Of a stretch of 64,000 nt of DNA, positions 25,729 to 34,051 are shown piece after piece; position 1 is the stretch's first letter; each line of letters begins with the position of its first letter. The position numbers and the translations under genes were made by a program. The stretch covers positions 1-64,000 of the forward strand of contig JALXAX010000012.1 in NCBI GenBank assembly GCA_026991755.1, given 5' to 3'. The stretch is from Thiotrichaceae bacterium (GTDB lineage: Bacteria > Pseudomonadota > Gammaproteobacteria > Thiotrichales > Thiotrichaceae). The notes below the pieces were generated by a model that worked only from the letters and a program-made list of their open reading frames with translations, searched no databases and was not told the DNA's origin.

Positions 25729-25912
25729 CGGAACTTGACGCAGAATTTTTGTTCTAGGTTGGATGATCTAAATACTTAGCTGAGCTTTAGCGAAACTTAG
25801 AAGCTTCAGCAGGCGCATAGTAGTTCTATGCAACGATTAAATCATTCAAGCCGGGTCAAAAAGGTTGCTATGCCCTTTGGTTGCAAGTTAAATTCTGTAT
25901 GTTATTAACTCC
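25729..25912. repeat. Complex palindromic region
   Basis: Several nested inverted pairs: GCTGAGCTTT with AAGCTTCAGC (around 25781-25812), GCATAG with CTATGC (25816-25832), AAAAAGG with CCTTT (25857-25880), and outer similarity of GCAGAATTT with AAATTCTG. The overall plan recalls the cloverleaf elements but the sequence is different. A roughly 33-bp stretch at 25779-25811 reappears inverted inside MITE-B copy 3 at 26047-26078. Confidence 0.45.
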
Positions 25913-25997
25913 TGAGTTCTAAGCCTGATAATAGCGCTTGAGCAATTTAGGCAAAGTATAAACTGGTGACCCACTTTGGGTGATGATGCGTTATAAT

Positions 25998-26112
25998 GGG
26001 CACCTCTATTAACTCATGGTTCGTTGCTGAGGCTAGAATCTGCAGAAGCTTCTACGTTTCGCTAAAGCTCAGCTAAATCACAGCAACTCCGACAAAATTA
26101 ATAGAGATGTCC
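25998..26112. repeat. MITE-B, copy 3, with replaced core
   Basis: 115 bp with termini GGGCACCTCTATTAACTC and AATTAATAGAGATGTCC and a 4-bp duplication TAAT (25994-25997 and 26113-26116). The usual centre is replaced by a module that is the inverted copy of the sequence at 25779-25811. It ends 50 bp before the response-regulator gene. Confidence 0.82.
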
Positions 26113-26164
26113 TAATAATTTAAACCTGTCTTTATCAGTGCAATGTGATGTGTCAACTAAGTCT

Positions 26165-26863
26165 ATGATTATGAATGCTCAGAGAAATACTAATCATATT
26201 TTAATTGTTGATGATGATCCGATACTTCAAGCCTTTTTGAAAGAACTCCTAGCTACCTATAATTATAGAGTAACCGCTATTAAAGAGGGGGAGATGCTTG
26301 AAAAAATAACCGACTGGACAGCATATAGTTTAGTGATTCTCGATGTGCTTTTACCCGGTAAAGATGGTTTTTACTGGATTGATTGGTTAAATAAAATAGC
26401 ACCAGGGGTTAAGGTGCTTATGCTGTCGGTTAGGGGGGAGGTTGATGATCGTATACTGGGCTTGGAATCGGGAGCAAACGATTATTTACCTAAGCCCTTT
26501 GATCAGCGTGAGTTGCTGGCCCGAATCAATAGCCTCATGCAACCTTCTCGGTTGGAAGAAGAACTGATCCATTTCGGAGATTTTTGTTTCAATATACAAA
26601 ACCTTTCGCTAACTAAAAATAAGCAGCTTATTAAGCTCACTACTTCTGAGGCAGAGTTGTTATATTTTTTTTGTACTCATCGCTTTATAACTGTTAAGAG
26701 AGACCAGTTATCTCGGGCACTACATGGCACAAGCCTGAATCCGCTGGATAGAAAGATTGATGTCCATATCTGTAACTTACGCCAAAAATTAGAAAATAAC
26801 CCTGCGAACCCAAAGTATATCCGTACTGTTTGGGGTAAAGGTTATCGCTTTCATACAAGATGA
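26165..26863 (+). CDS. OmpR-family response regulator
   Basis: A two-domain regulator of about 232 residues. The receiver domain has the acidic pair in ILIVDDDPILQ, the phospho-acceptor Asp in LVILDVLLPGKDG, Ser/Thr in LMLSVRG and Lys in LPKPFDQREL. The C-terminal winged helix (LTTSEAELLYFF, DRKIDVHICNLRQKLENNP, IRTVWGKGYRF) binds DNA. The ATG at 26165 is chosen; ATG 26171 and GTG 26138 are alternatives and none has a strong ribosome-binding site. The stop codon TGA overlaps the first bases of MITE-A copy 3. The hybrid kinase gene after the MITE is the likely partner. Confidence 0.9.
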   Translation: MIMNAQRNTNHILIVDDDPILQAFLKELLATYNYRVTAIKEGEMLEKITDWTAYSLVILDVLLPGKDGFYWIDWLNKIAPGVKVLMLSVRGEVDDRILGLESGANDYLPKPFDQRELLARINSLMQPSRLEEELIHFGDFCFNIQNLSLTKNKQLIKLTTSEAELLYFFCTHRFITVKRDQLSRALHGTSLNPLDRKIDVHICNLRQKLENNPANPKYIRTVWGKGYRFHTR

Positions 26864-27021
26864 GACCTTTGCAGGAAAGATATGATGGATTAAAACGGCT
26901 TGAATTCCCTCTATTTCTGCTGAAAATTCGGCCAATAGCTCGGCTACTCCCCTCTTTATTTAGCAGAAATAGAGAAGATTACGCTCGTTTTTCTCTCGCC
27001 ATCCTTTCATGCAAAGGTCTC
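26862..27021. repeat. MITE-A, copy 3, full length, between regulator and kinase genes
   Basis: 160 bp with termini GAGACCTTTGCAGGAAAG and CTTTCATGCAAAGGTCTC and a 5-bp duplication AAGAT (26857-26861 and 27022-27026). It also has inner inverted arms CTCTATTTCTGCT / AGCAGAAATAGAG, so the whole element can fold into a long hairpin. Without it and one target copy the two genes would be about 31 bp apart. Confidence 0.92.
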
Positions 27022-27059
27022 AAGATGAAATCACTACATTCTCAAAGATGGTTAAGATA

Positions 27060-29759
27060 ATGAAGGGAAAAAGTCTGTTTTTTCATCTTGCCTTGCTGTT
27101 TACACTTTTCATAGTGACTGGATACGCGCAACCCTTTCCTGTTGTTCTTGATGACTCTATTGAGAGCTTAGATGTATCGTCGAAGCTGGAAATCCTGGAA
27201 GATCCACACGGAAAAACCAGTATAGAGGAGATAACCTCCATTGGGGGGCATGCTAAATGGAGGTCTTATGATATCCAGTCAGCCACTTTTATTGAGAGAG
27301 AGTCCACTTACTGGTTACGTTTGCAAGTGGAAAATAAAAGTAAAGCCAACGTGCTTTGGTATCTAACCAATACAGAAGCCTATAATAAATCGGCTCACCA
27401 GCTTTATCTAAAGCCTTCTAATGAGATAGCTTATGAGGTGAGAAGCCTAGATAAGCAAAACCAACAAACCTTCCCCGTTATATTTAAAGGCTCTGGGGTT
27501 ACTACATTGTATTTGCGGATCAGTGGCAAATTTTATAGGTCAGTACCTTCTTTAGAGTTGGTATTTCATACGCCTGATTCGTTACTGGTAAGCAGTAATG
27601 CCCGTAGTTTGTTCTATGCTTTAATTATTGGCGCGATGCTGGTTATTGGAATCTATAACTCTACCTTGTTTGTTCTATTAGCCGATTATAGTTACGGCAG
27701 TCTTGCGGTGAGTATCTTTTGCCTTGTCTTTCTATCCAGTAATCTAAATGGGCTCTATTACCAAGTGACAGGAATAGAAAAAACTAATTATGTTCTTTTT
27801 AACATTATCTATCTGTTTGTGCTCGCTAGTGGGCTAGAGTTTATGCGGCGAATTATTGATACGGAGAAATATGCGCCGGTAATCAATAAGGTCTTTCTGG
27901 CTGTTGAGTGGGGGTTGGTTGGCTTTGTTTTTATATCAAGCTGGGTGTCTTTTGATTTATTTGTAATTAGTTCAATCGCTTTTTTTGCTTTGGCTCTTTT
28001 GCTCATTGGGAGTGTTATGGCAAAGCGGAATGGGCGAAATCATTCAGTGATCTTGTTATTCATTCTGGTGCTTTTTGTGCTCTCGTTAGCTCCTTATCTC
28101 GCATCAAGTTTAGAAATAATTTCGAGAAATGCTTTCTATCTGGATGTTATGCATATTGGATTTCTAACGACCACAATATTGCTCTCAATTGTATTGGCGG
28201 AACAAACCAAAGAAATTCAGGAATCCAAGAAAATTGCTCAGGCTGCAAGTGAGGCTAAAAGCCTCTTTCTCGCTAATATGAGTCATGAATTGCGCACTCC
28301 AATGAATGCCGTTATTGGTTTTAGCCATTTGCTGAGAAAAACAAATATAGATAAAAAACAACGAAACTATGTGGTTAATACGCTAGAGTCGTCGCGTTAT
28401 ATGCTGGAGCTTATTGATAAAATACTGGATTTTTCAAAAATCAATGCTCAAAAACTTACCCTTCATCCTTCTCATTTCATTCTTAATGACATCTTTAATA
28501 TCGTCACGGCTCACTCGGAGATACTTTGTAAGAACAAAGATATTTTGTTTGAATTGGATTGTGATTCGAATATCCCCCAGCACCTTTACGGGGATTCGTT
28601 ACGCTTAAGACAGGTTCTTATTAATTTGACCGATAATGCGATCAAGTTTACAAAGCAAGGTAAGGTTGTCTTCTCAGTTAAGCTGTTGAAGGCGGACTTT
28701 AGCAGAGTGCTTTTGCATTTCTGCGTGTCAGATACGGGTATTGGCCTTGATTCAAAAAAATATAATGATGTGTTTGAGCCTTTCTCTCAAGCAAATACTA
28801 GCCACTCTCGTCAATATGGCGGAACAGGCTTGGGGCTAGCTCTTAGCCAAGGTATTGTTGAGCGTATGGGGAGCAAGATTGAAATAGAAAGTAACATGGG
28901 CAATGGAAGTAAGTTCTTTTTTTCTGTTTGGTTGAAGCGCAGTACTATTGGGCAATTAACGGTCGTGCCTACAGCGGACAAGAAAATAGAAAGTGGCTAT
29001 ACTGAAGCTGTCGAAAAAACGGTTTTGCTGGTAGAGGATGATAGAATTAATCAGCTAGTTGCAAAGGAGCTTTTGGAACAATGTGGTGTAAATGTGTATG
29101 TGGTCGATGATGGAAAAGCCGCTATTGATTTTATAAAAGCGACTCCTCCTGACTTAATCTTTATGGATATACAAATGCCCGAAATGGATGGCTATGAAGC
29201 GGTATCTGTAATTCGTTCAGACCTTGATCTTGGTAATTTACCCATTGTTGCGCTTACTGCTCATACGGGACATGAAGAAAAACAGAAGTGCCTTGAAAGC
29301 GGGATGAATGCTTTCCTTGCAAAACCTATTCAGCCAGAGAAGCTACGAAGTATTTTGGTCGATTTGCTGTCTATTTCGCCGCCCAATAAAATTCAAGGTG
29401 GTGCTCGGATAGTATCAAAGAAAGAAATCCAACATAATTTGGATGTTTTTACTAATAGGCTGAGCAAAGAATCAGCTCATACCGTTCTTGATGAAATATC
29501 ATCACATTTACAAGTTGCCAGTAAGGAGCTATTACTTTATCTGAATAATAAAGAATGGAAAAAAGCAGGGATATGTGCTCATCGACTAAGAGGGTCGATT
29601 AACTTGTATGGCACAGAAAAAATTAAAACATTATTGAGAGAAATTGATGAGGAGAGGGTTACTTCTCAAATGGTCGTTGGGATAACAGTAGAGTTAGAGC
29701 AAGAGTTTTTGTATATATTGGAGGGTATCAGGGAAGTTTCAAAAGCTGAAAAGATATAA
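27060..29759 (+). CDS. 7TMR-DISM hybrid sensor histidine kinase with receiver and Hpt domains
   Basis: An 899-residue kinase starting at ATG 27060 with signal peptide [24 protein letters not shown]. The periplasmic 7TMR-DISM extracellular domain (about 25-170), often a carbohydrate sensor, is followed by seven membrane helices (about 180-390). Cytoplasmic parts are HisKA with His409 in [20 protein letters not shown], an HATPase domain ([23 protein letters not shown]), a receiver with Asp703 in [15 protein letters not shown], and an Hpt domain with His841 in CAHRLRGS. This is a complete four-step phosphorelay that would end on the upstream OmpR-type regulator. Its ligand is unknown. Confidence 0.93.
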   Translation: MKGKSLFFHLALLFTLFIVTGYAQPFPVVLDDSIESLDVSSKLEILEDPHGKTSIEEITSIGGHAKWRSYDIQSATFIERESTYWLRLQVENKSKANVLWYLTNTEAYNKSAHQLYLKPSNEIAYEVRSLDKQNQQTFPVIFKGSGVTTLYLRISGKFYRSVPSLELVFHTPDSLLVSSNARSLFYALIIGAMLVIGIYNSTLFVLLADYSYGSLAVSIFCLVFLSSNLNGLYYQVTGIEKTNYVLFNIIYLFVLASGLEFMRRIIDTEKYAPVINKVFLAVEWGLVGFVFISSWVSFDLFVISSIAFFALALLLIGSVMAKRNGRNHSVILLFILVLFVLSLAPYLASSLEIISRNAFYLDVMHIGFLTTTILLSIVLAEQTKEIQESKKIAQAASEAKSLFLANMSHELRTPMNAVIGFSHLLRKTNIDKKQRNYVVNTLESSRYMLELIDKILDFSKINAQKLTLHPSHFILNDIFNIVTAHSEILCKNKDILFELDCDSNIPQHLYGDSLRLRQVLINLTDNAIKFTKQGKVVFSVKLLKADFSRVLLHFCVSDTGIGLDSKKYNDVFEPFSQANTSHSRQYGGTGLGLALSQGIVERMGSKIEIESNMGNGSKFFFSVWLKRSTIGQLTVVPTADKKIESGYTEAVEKTVLLVEDDRINQLVAKELLEQCGVNVYVVDDGKAAIDFIKATPPDLIFMDIQMPEMDGYEAVSVIRSDLDLGNLPIVALTAHTGHEEKQKCLESGMNAFLAKPIQPEKLRSILVDLLSISPPNKIQGGARIVSKKEIQHNLDVFTNRLSKESAHTVLDEISSHLQVASKELLLYLNNKEWKKAGICAHRLRGSINLYGTEKIKTLLREIDEERVTSQMVVGITVELEQEFLYILEGIREVSKAEKI

Positions 29760-29772
29760 TGTAAGTATGACT

Positions 29773-30456
29773 CTAACTATGTGTACAGGACCAGGCAAAG
29801 ACGGTCTTCGCGCCGTTTTTCTTTAAAACTTTGGCTATTTCGTTGACGGTTGTTCCTGTTGAGATGACATCATCAATAATAGCGATACAGCTATAGGGTA
29901 AAGGGGATGCACAGCTAAAACTATTTCTAAGGTTCGTTTTACGCTCCTTTGCACTACATTCTGTTTGGGGACGATTATGCTTATTTCGAATAAGGGCATC
30001 AGTCAGTAAAGGAATATTGAGTTTTTTAGCTAAAGGCTTCGCAATTTCAATCGCTTGGTTGTAACCCCGTTGACGCAATCGTTTAGTGTGAAGAGGGGTA
30101 GCTATAAGTGCTTCTGGACATGTAGTGTTTTGTTGAATGATAGCTTCTGCCATTAGTTTTCCGAGTAAATCAGCGGCGAGAATGGAATGATTAAACTTTA
30201 GTTGCTTAATGAGGTAGTTCATAGGTGGTTTGTAGTGGAATAAGCTAAAGGTTTTATCAACGATGGGTGGGTGTGTTTGGCACCTTCCGCACAAACCATG
30301 AATGTCTGCCTTTAGAGCATTACCACATTGTGGACAGCTGTGAGTGATGACAGGGAGGTCATCTAAGCAGTACTGACATAAACATAACGGTTGTTGTTCG
30401 TCTTGCAAAGAGGTATGGCAAAGAATACAGCTAGCGGTGATGGGTTGAGAGAACAT
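29773..30456 (-). CDS. comF: ComF family phosphoribosyltransferase-like protein
   Basis: A 227-residue protein with an N-terminal cysteine-rich part (CILCHTS, LCLCQYC, CPQCG, LCGRC) that should bind zinc, and a C-terminal phosphoribosyltransferase fold with the PRPP-binding motif CIAIIDDVISTGTTVNEIAK. RLRQRGYNQAIEIAKPL is also characteristic. In naturally competent bacteria ComF helps bring transforming single-stranded DNA into the cytoplasm. In others its role (GntX-type) is unclear. It is next to the rhomboid protease gene, 3 bp downstream of it, so they are probably co-transcribed. Confidence 0.9.
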   Translation of the reverse strand: MFSQPITASCILCHTSLQDEQQPLCLCQYCLDDLPVITHSCPQCGNALKADIHGLCGRCQTHPPIVDKTFSLFHYKPPMNYLIKQLKFNHSILAADLLGKLMAEAIIQQNTTCPEALIATPLHTKRLRQRGYNQAIEIAKPLAKKLNIPLLTDALIRNKHNRPQTECSAKERKTNLRNSFSCASPLPYSCIAIIDDVISTGTTVNEIAKVLKKNGAKTVFAWSCTHS

Positions 30457-30459
30457 AAG

Positions 30460-31062
30460 TCATTCTTTTAATGAAGCTTTAAGAGAAATAACTAAACCGA
30501 TACTAAGTAGAATTCCCGCAGTTAGCCCATAAATATGTGAATCCGTGGAGACAGGTGCTCCAATCAAAGCTGCGCTACTATCCGTTAGCCCTGTGTGTTG
30601 AGAGTCCCATAATAGTTTTGCAGGTATAACGATTAAAATAGGCAGCCCTGTGAGGTAGTCTTTACCCATGACGGCGCTTGTTGCGGCGACAATATAGAGG
30701 CCATATAAAGAGCCTGATAGACCAGCGTACCAGATGAGTTCAGGGTTGAAAAAATATAGCCCTAAGCCTACAGAAAGTGTAGTAATAAAGAGCGAAAGGT
30801 AAAAAAGAGTAGTGCTAAGTTGGTCTTTAAATAAGAAGCAAATGAAGCTTAGCCCTGCGAGGTTCATCAATAGATGGTAGGTGTTGGTGTGAACAAAGTT
30901 GCCTGTTAATAGCAACCAGAATTTACCATTGTTGATCGACTCGCGTTGGAATAGTAAATCACTTTGAAAGTATTGTAATAGTACGATAAGCAATGAAAGC
31001 AATATGATATGCATGCATAGTTTGGGCTGTACAAGATAATGAAAAGTCTTCGAGAGTGACAT
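30460..31062 (-). CDS. rrtA: Rhomboid-type intramembrane serine protease, rhombosortase-like
   Basis: A 200-residue integral membrane protein with about six hydrophobic helices. LLTGNFVHTNTYHLLMNLAG carries the rhomboid HxxxN-type element. WYAGLSGSLYGLYIV holds the catalytic Ser in GLSGS. DSHIYGLTAGILLSIGL supplies the catalytic His (SHIYG). The short size and lack of extra domains fit the rhombosortase (GlyGly-CTERM-processing) group rather than GlpG. Rhombosortases cleave C-terminal GlyGly-CTERM anchors, often of type II-secreted proteins, and gspG lies immediately upstream in the opposite direction. No protein with such a C-terminus was found in this window. Confidence 0.75.
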   Translation of the reverse strand: MSLSKTFHYLVQPKLCMHIILLSLLIVLLQYFQSDLLFQRESINNGKFWLLLTGNFVHTNTYHLLMNLAGLSFICFLFKDQLSTTLFYLSLFITTLSVGLGLYFFNPELIWYAGLSGSLYGLYIVAATSAVMGKDYLTGLPILIVIPAKLLWDSQHTGLTDSSAALIGAPVSTDSHIYGLTAGILLSIGLVISLKASLKE

Positions 31063-31165
31063 GAGAGGTTATAGCGTCATTGATAATTTTGATTAAAAGT
31101 GTGACATTGTTGTATGCAACTATTAGTATGCTTACCTATAATATGATTATCTAGGAATTGATTAA

Positions 31166-31324
31166 GGAAGCTCTGAATAAGTCGGGTGGAATTTCTCGAC
31201 AGATGAAATTGTTCAGTTTTTGCTTAAAAATGGAGCTAATAGTCGTTCTATCAGGGAGATTTTTAAGCAAAAAATGGGCAATTTCAGCTTCGAGAAAACC
31301 GCTCATGACTTGTTCAGAGGTTCC
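31166..31324. repeat. MITE-B, copy 5
   Basis: 159 bp, termini GGAAGCTCTGAATAAGTC and GACTTGTTCAGAGGTTCC, flanked by TTAA (31162-31165 and 31325-31328). Its centre (TTTTTGCTTAAAAATGGAG and an inverted match near 31258) differs from that of other MITE-B copies. Confidence 0.85.
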
Positions 31325-31328
31325 TTAA

Positions 31329-31488
31329 GGAATCTCTGATTAACTCTGATCGGAATTTCTGAGAGATAGAATTTGTCAGGTTTTTGCTAGAAAAGTTAGC
31401 AATAGCCGTAGCTATTGGTCACTTTTATAGCGAAAAACTGGCAGATTCTAGCCTCAGAAAAACGAATCATGAGTTGATCAGAGCTTCC
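31329..31488. repeat. MITE-B, copy 6, directly adjoining copy 5
   Basis: 160 bp, left end GGAATCTCTGATTAACTC and right end GAGTTGATCAGAGCTTCC. It is bounded by TTAA at 31325-31328 (shared with copy 5) and 31489-31492. It lies in inverted orientation relative to copy 1, with the shared core AATAGCCGTAGCTATTGGTC near 31408. It ends 39 bp before the gspG start, so the two elements replace the natural upstream region of the pseudopilin operon. Confidence 0.88.
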
Positions 31489-31527
31489 TTAAGCAATAAT
31501 CATAACAAATTTAATAGGGGTTTATTG

Positions 31528-31965
31528 ATGAATAGACAAATGACGAAAAGACAACAGTATCAATCCGCACATCAGGTGTCAGGTTTTACATTAATCGAGG
31601 TCATGGTAGTAGTACTTATCCTTGCTATATTAGCTGCCGTGGTAGCACCAAAAATATTAGGCAAGCCCGATGAGGCTCGAATTACCGCCGCCAAAACAGA
31701 TATAACTTCGATAGAGACATCAATGGATTTATATCGAATGGATAATTTCCAATATCCGCCTACTTCCGATGGCATATCCGCTTTATTGACTAAGCCATCA
31801 GGAGCGACCGACAACTGGAAGGCTTATCTGAAACGTGAGCCTAAAGACCCATGGGGTAATCCTTATAAATATACCAACCCAGGAACCCACGGTGAAATTG
31901 ATATCTATTCTTTAGGCCCAGATCGTGTGCCTAGTGATGACGATGTAGGTAACTGGTCTAACTGA
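31528..31965 (+). CDS. gspG: Type II secretion major pseudopilin GspG
   Basis: Forms the periplasmic pseudopilus that pushes proteins through the type II secretion channel. The 145-residue precursor has a prepilin peptidase site in VSG^FTLIEVMVVVLILAILAAVV, with Glu5 of the mature form, a long hydrophobic helix and the GspG hallmarks RMDNFQYPPTSDGISALLT and DPWGNPYKYTNPGTHGEIDIYSLGPD, including calcium-binding residues. The ATG at 31528 has AGGGG nine bases upstream; an upstream open frame is MITE-derived and not coding. It is first in the gspGHIJ series, separated from gspH by MITE-B copy 7. Confidence 0.96.
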   Translation: MNRQMTKRQQYQSAHQVSGFTLIEVMVVVLILAILAAVVAPKILGKPDEARITAAKTDITSIETSMDLYRMDNFQYPPTSDGISALLTKPSGATDNWKAYLKREPKDPWGNPYKYTNPGTHGEIDIYSLGPDRVPSDDDVGNWSN

Positions 31966-31971
31966 TATTAA

Positions 31972-32087
31972 GGAAACTCTGAACAAGTCATGATTCGTTT
32001 TTCTGAGGCTAGAATCCGCCACTTTTCTATCAAAAAACTGACAAATTCTACCACTCAGAAATTTCGATCAGACTTAATCAGACTTCC
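31972..32087. repeat. MITE-B, copy 7, inside the gsp operon
   Basis: 116 bp with termini GGAAACTCTGAACAAGTC and GACTTAATCAGACTTCC, flanked by TTAA (31968-31971 and 32088-32091). It occupies nearly all of the gspG-gspH gap, starting 7 bp after the gspG stop codon. Confidence 0.88.
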
Positions 32088-32105
32088 TTAAGTAAGTGAA
32101 ATTCC

Positions 32106-32651
32106 ATGAGAGTCCCTAATTTACCGTTTTTAATACGACCTTCTCAGGTAATAGGCGCAAAGCATAGTGGTTTTACCTTAATTGAGTTGCTAGTTGTCTT
32201 AATCATTATTTCAGTAATGGTCGGTGCGGCAACTATTATGCTTAAACGTGACTTTACTGATTTACTGGCCGATGATGCTAAGCGGCTCAAAGCATTAGTT
32301 TCGTTGGGTAGAGATGAGGCATTGTTTCAATCAAGATCATTAGGTCTGCGTTTCTATGAAGATGGCTATGATTTTGTTATTGGTGGTGAAGAATTAGGTA
32401 CATGGGTTCCGCTAGAGGATAAGCAGTTTAGAAAGCGTAAACTTGCTAAAGGAGTGGAGTTGGAGATATTCCGAAAGAATGCATCCATTGATCTCATTAG
32501 TAAGGAAAATAAACAACCACAGGTTTTTTTACTGTCAACGGGAGAGGTGACGCCGTTTCGCATTGAACTAGTCTACCCTGCAAAAGCAAAGCTTAAACTT
32601 CGTTTCGATGGTTTGGGTGTGGCTGAAATACTTTCAAATGAAAATTTTTAA
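32106..32651 (+). CDS. gspH: Type II secretion minor pseudopilin GspH
   Basis: A 181-residue protein with a prepilin-type leader (HSG^FTLIELLVVLIIISVMVGAATI) and a globular domain (LAKGVELEIF, VFLLSTGEVTPFRIEL) typical of GspH. It is one of the minor pseudopilins thought to sit near the tip of the pseudopilus. The leader before the cleavage site is longer than usual (about 21 residues). The order G-H-I-J is as expected. The gene may depend on read-through of the MITE between gspG and gspH. Confidence 0.9.
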   Translation: MRVPNLPFLIRPSQVIGAKHSGFTLIELLVVLIIISVMVGAATIMLKRDFTDLLADDAKRLKALVSLGRDEALFQSRSLGLRFYEDGYDFVIGGEELGTWVPLEDKQFRKRKLAKGVELEIFRKNASIDLISKENKQPQVFLLSTGEVTPFRIELVYPAKAKLKLRFDGLGVAEILSNENF

Positions 32652-32687
32652 AAAAATACTATCTATTTGTCTTATATATTCATAGGT

Positions 32688-33059
32688 ATGAAAACAACTA
32701 ATCAAAAAGGTTTTTCTTTATTAGAGGTCATGGTGGCTTTAGCTATCGTGGCTGTTTCCTTGGGGGCGGTTATTCATGCTGTTGGTGTTTCTGCTACCCA
32801 TGAAGCGGCGATGGGTGAGAAAACTTTTGCACGTTGGGTGGGGATGAACCAGTTAGCAAAACTAAAGATAGAACATAAGTGGCCAAGTATTGGGAGCAGT
32901 AAGGGCGACGAAGACATGGCAGGTGGAAAGTGGGTGTGGAAGCAAAAAACACTTAATACGGATGATAAAAATGTGCGGCGTGTTGAAGTCTCTGTATGGC
33001 GAGCAGGTAATGAAAAAAACAGCGCTGATGCCTTTATTGTTGGCTTTTTGGCGAAATAG
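32688..33059 (+). CDS. gspI: Type II secretion minor pseudopilin GspI
   Basis: A 123-residue protein with a prepilin leader (MKTTNQKG^FSLLEVMVALAIVAVSLGAVI) and the GspI features ARWVGMNQLAKLKIE and GGKWVWKQKT. GspI forms the tip complex with GspJ and GspK and initiates pseudopilus assembly. The ATG at 32688 is preferred over an upstream TTG (32667), because the leader peptide then has the usual short length. Spacing to gspH is 36 bp and to gspJ 2 bp. Confidence 0.92.
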   Translation: MKTTNQKGFSLLEVMVALAIVAVSLGAVIHAVGVSATHEAAMGEKTFARWVGMNQLAKLKIEHKWPSIGSSKGDEDMAGGKWVWKQKTLNTDDKNVRRVEVSVWRAGNEKNSADAFIVGFLAK

Positions 33060-33061
33060 AA

Positions 33062-33703
33062 ATGATAACTAATAACCCTTCGCTGAAATGTTCAATAAGA
33101 CAAGCTCAGGCAAAGAAACAACTAGCTTTCACCTTAATTGAATTGTTGATAGCGATGGCTATTTTTGCTGTTATGGCTGCACTGGCGTTTGGTGGTTTGC
33201 GTTCTGTTATCGCAACTAGTAGTGGAGTCGAACAACAAATAGAACGCCTGGAAAGCTTGCAACGTACCGTTATGTTTTTAGAACGTGATGTCCGCCAATT
33301 AGCGGCAAGACCCGTGAATACAGAAGTGGCAAAAAGACGTTATGCACTACAGGCAGGCCCCAATGGGGATATATTGCTTGAATTTACCCGAGCAGGAAAC
33401 CCCAACCCTGGTGGTTTAACGAGAAGCAGCTTGCAGCGTGTTCGTTATGTACTAGAGGAAGGTGTGCTTATCAGGCAGACATGGGATCAAGTTGACAGCT
33501 TGCTAAGTGATGAGCCTGTAAAGCTCAAATTATTGGATAAACTTAAGGGCGTGAAATTTAAGTTTCTTGATATAAACAATAAGTGGCAAACGAACTGGGG
33601 AATAAGAGGGCCTTTAGACCAGCTTCCATTAGCTGTAGAGATAGTGCTTGAGCATGAGCAATGGGGTGAGGTTAGACGATTAATTCCCGTATTCGGGTTT
33701 TAG
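33062..33703 (+). CDS. gspJ: Type II secretion minor pseudopilin GspJ
   Basis: A 213-residue protein with prepilin cleavage before FTLIELLIAMAIFAVMAALA and the GspJ signature LERDVRQLAARPV, followed by a beta-rich globular part (RVRYVLEEGVLIRQTWDQVD). It pairs with GspI and GspK at the pseudopilus tip. It starts two bases after the gspI stop. No gspK follows: the next 344 bp hold no gene and an efflux operon begins, so the tip component GspK must be elsewhere or absent. Confidence 0.93.
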   Translation: MITNNPSLKCSIRQAQAKKQLAFTLIELLIAMAIFAVMAALAFGGLRSVIATSSGVEQQIERLESLQRTVMFLERDVRQLAARPVNTEVAKRRYALQAGPNGDILLEFTRAGNPNPGGLTRSSLQRVRYVLEEGVLIRQTWDQVDSLLSDEPVKLKLLDKLKGVKFKFLDINNKWQTNWGIRGPLDQLPLAVEIVLEHEQWGEVRRLIPVFGF

Positions 33704-33785
33704 TCATATCCTTTACTGTACTTAGAATGAATTCTTAGTGTAAATACATAAGTTAGAATAAAGCCTGACTTATGTCACATTTTGT

Positions 33786-33814
33786 TTGCCAGTATTATAT
33801 AATTAGAATATACT
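33786..33814 (+). promoter_or_regulatory. Promoter upstream of the efflux-ParA-dynamin locus
   Basis: TTGCCA (33786-33791) and TATACT (33809-33814) with exact 17-bp spacing, inside the 344-bp gap after gspJ. Transcription from about 33821 would give a leader of roughly 210 bases before the minileader at 34031. Nothing else was recognised in the gap. Confidence 0.6.
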
Positions 33815-34015
33815 TATTATCTTATATTCTACTAGGTAATAGCTGTATAGCTAGCTATCTTGTTACTAAAACGCTATATTGAGCAGGCTACTAACGACAA
33901 GTAGATCAGCCATTAATTACATCGTCTCAGGGTGTTGAATCCAGAGGCTAAAAACTATAAGAAGGTGGAAGTGGGTTACTGGGAAAAGGCATAGACTGGA
34001 GTAACTCAGCTTTTC

Positions 34016-34051
34016 AGGAGGAGATAAAAAATGGAGCGTAATACCGCATGA
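34016..34051 (+). promoter_or_regulatory. Strong ribosome-binding site and 6-codon minileader overlapping the adaptor start
   Basis: AGGAGGAG at 34016-34023 is 7 bp from an ATG at 34031 that opens the six-codon frame MERNTA. Its TGA (34049-34051) overlaps the ATG of the efflux adaptor (34048) in ATGA. The adaptor has only a weak GGAG of its own, so it may be translated by reinitiation. Confidence 0.55.

Noticed and set aside
31384-31527. N-terminal extension of GspG
   Set aside because: The sequence is MITE-B copy 6; the prepilin leader begins at 31528 with a ribosome-binding site.
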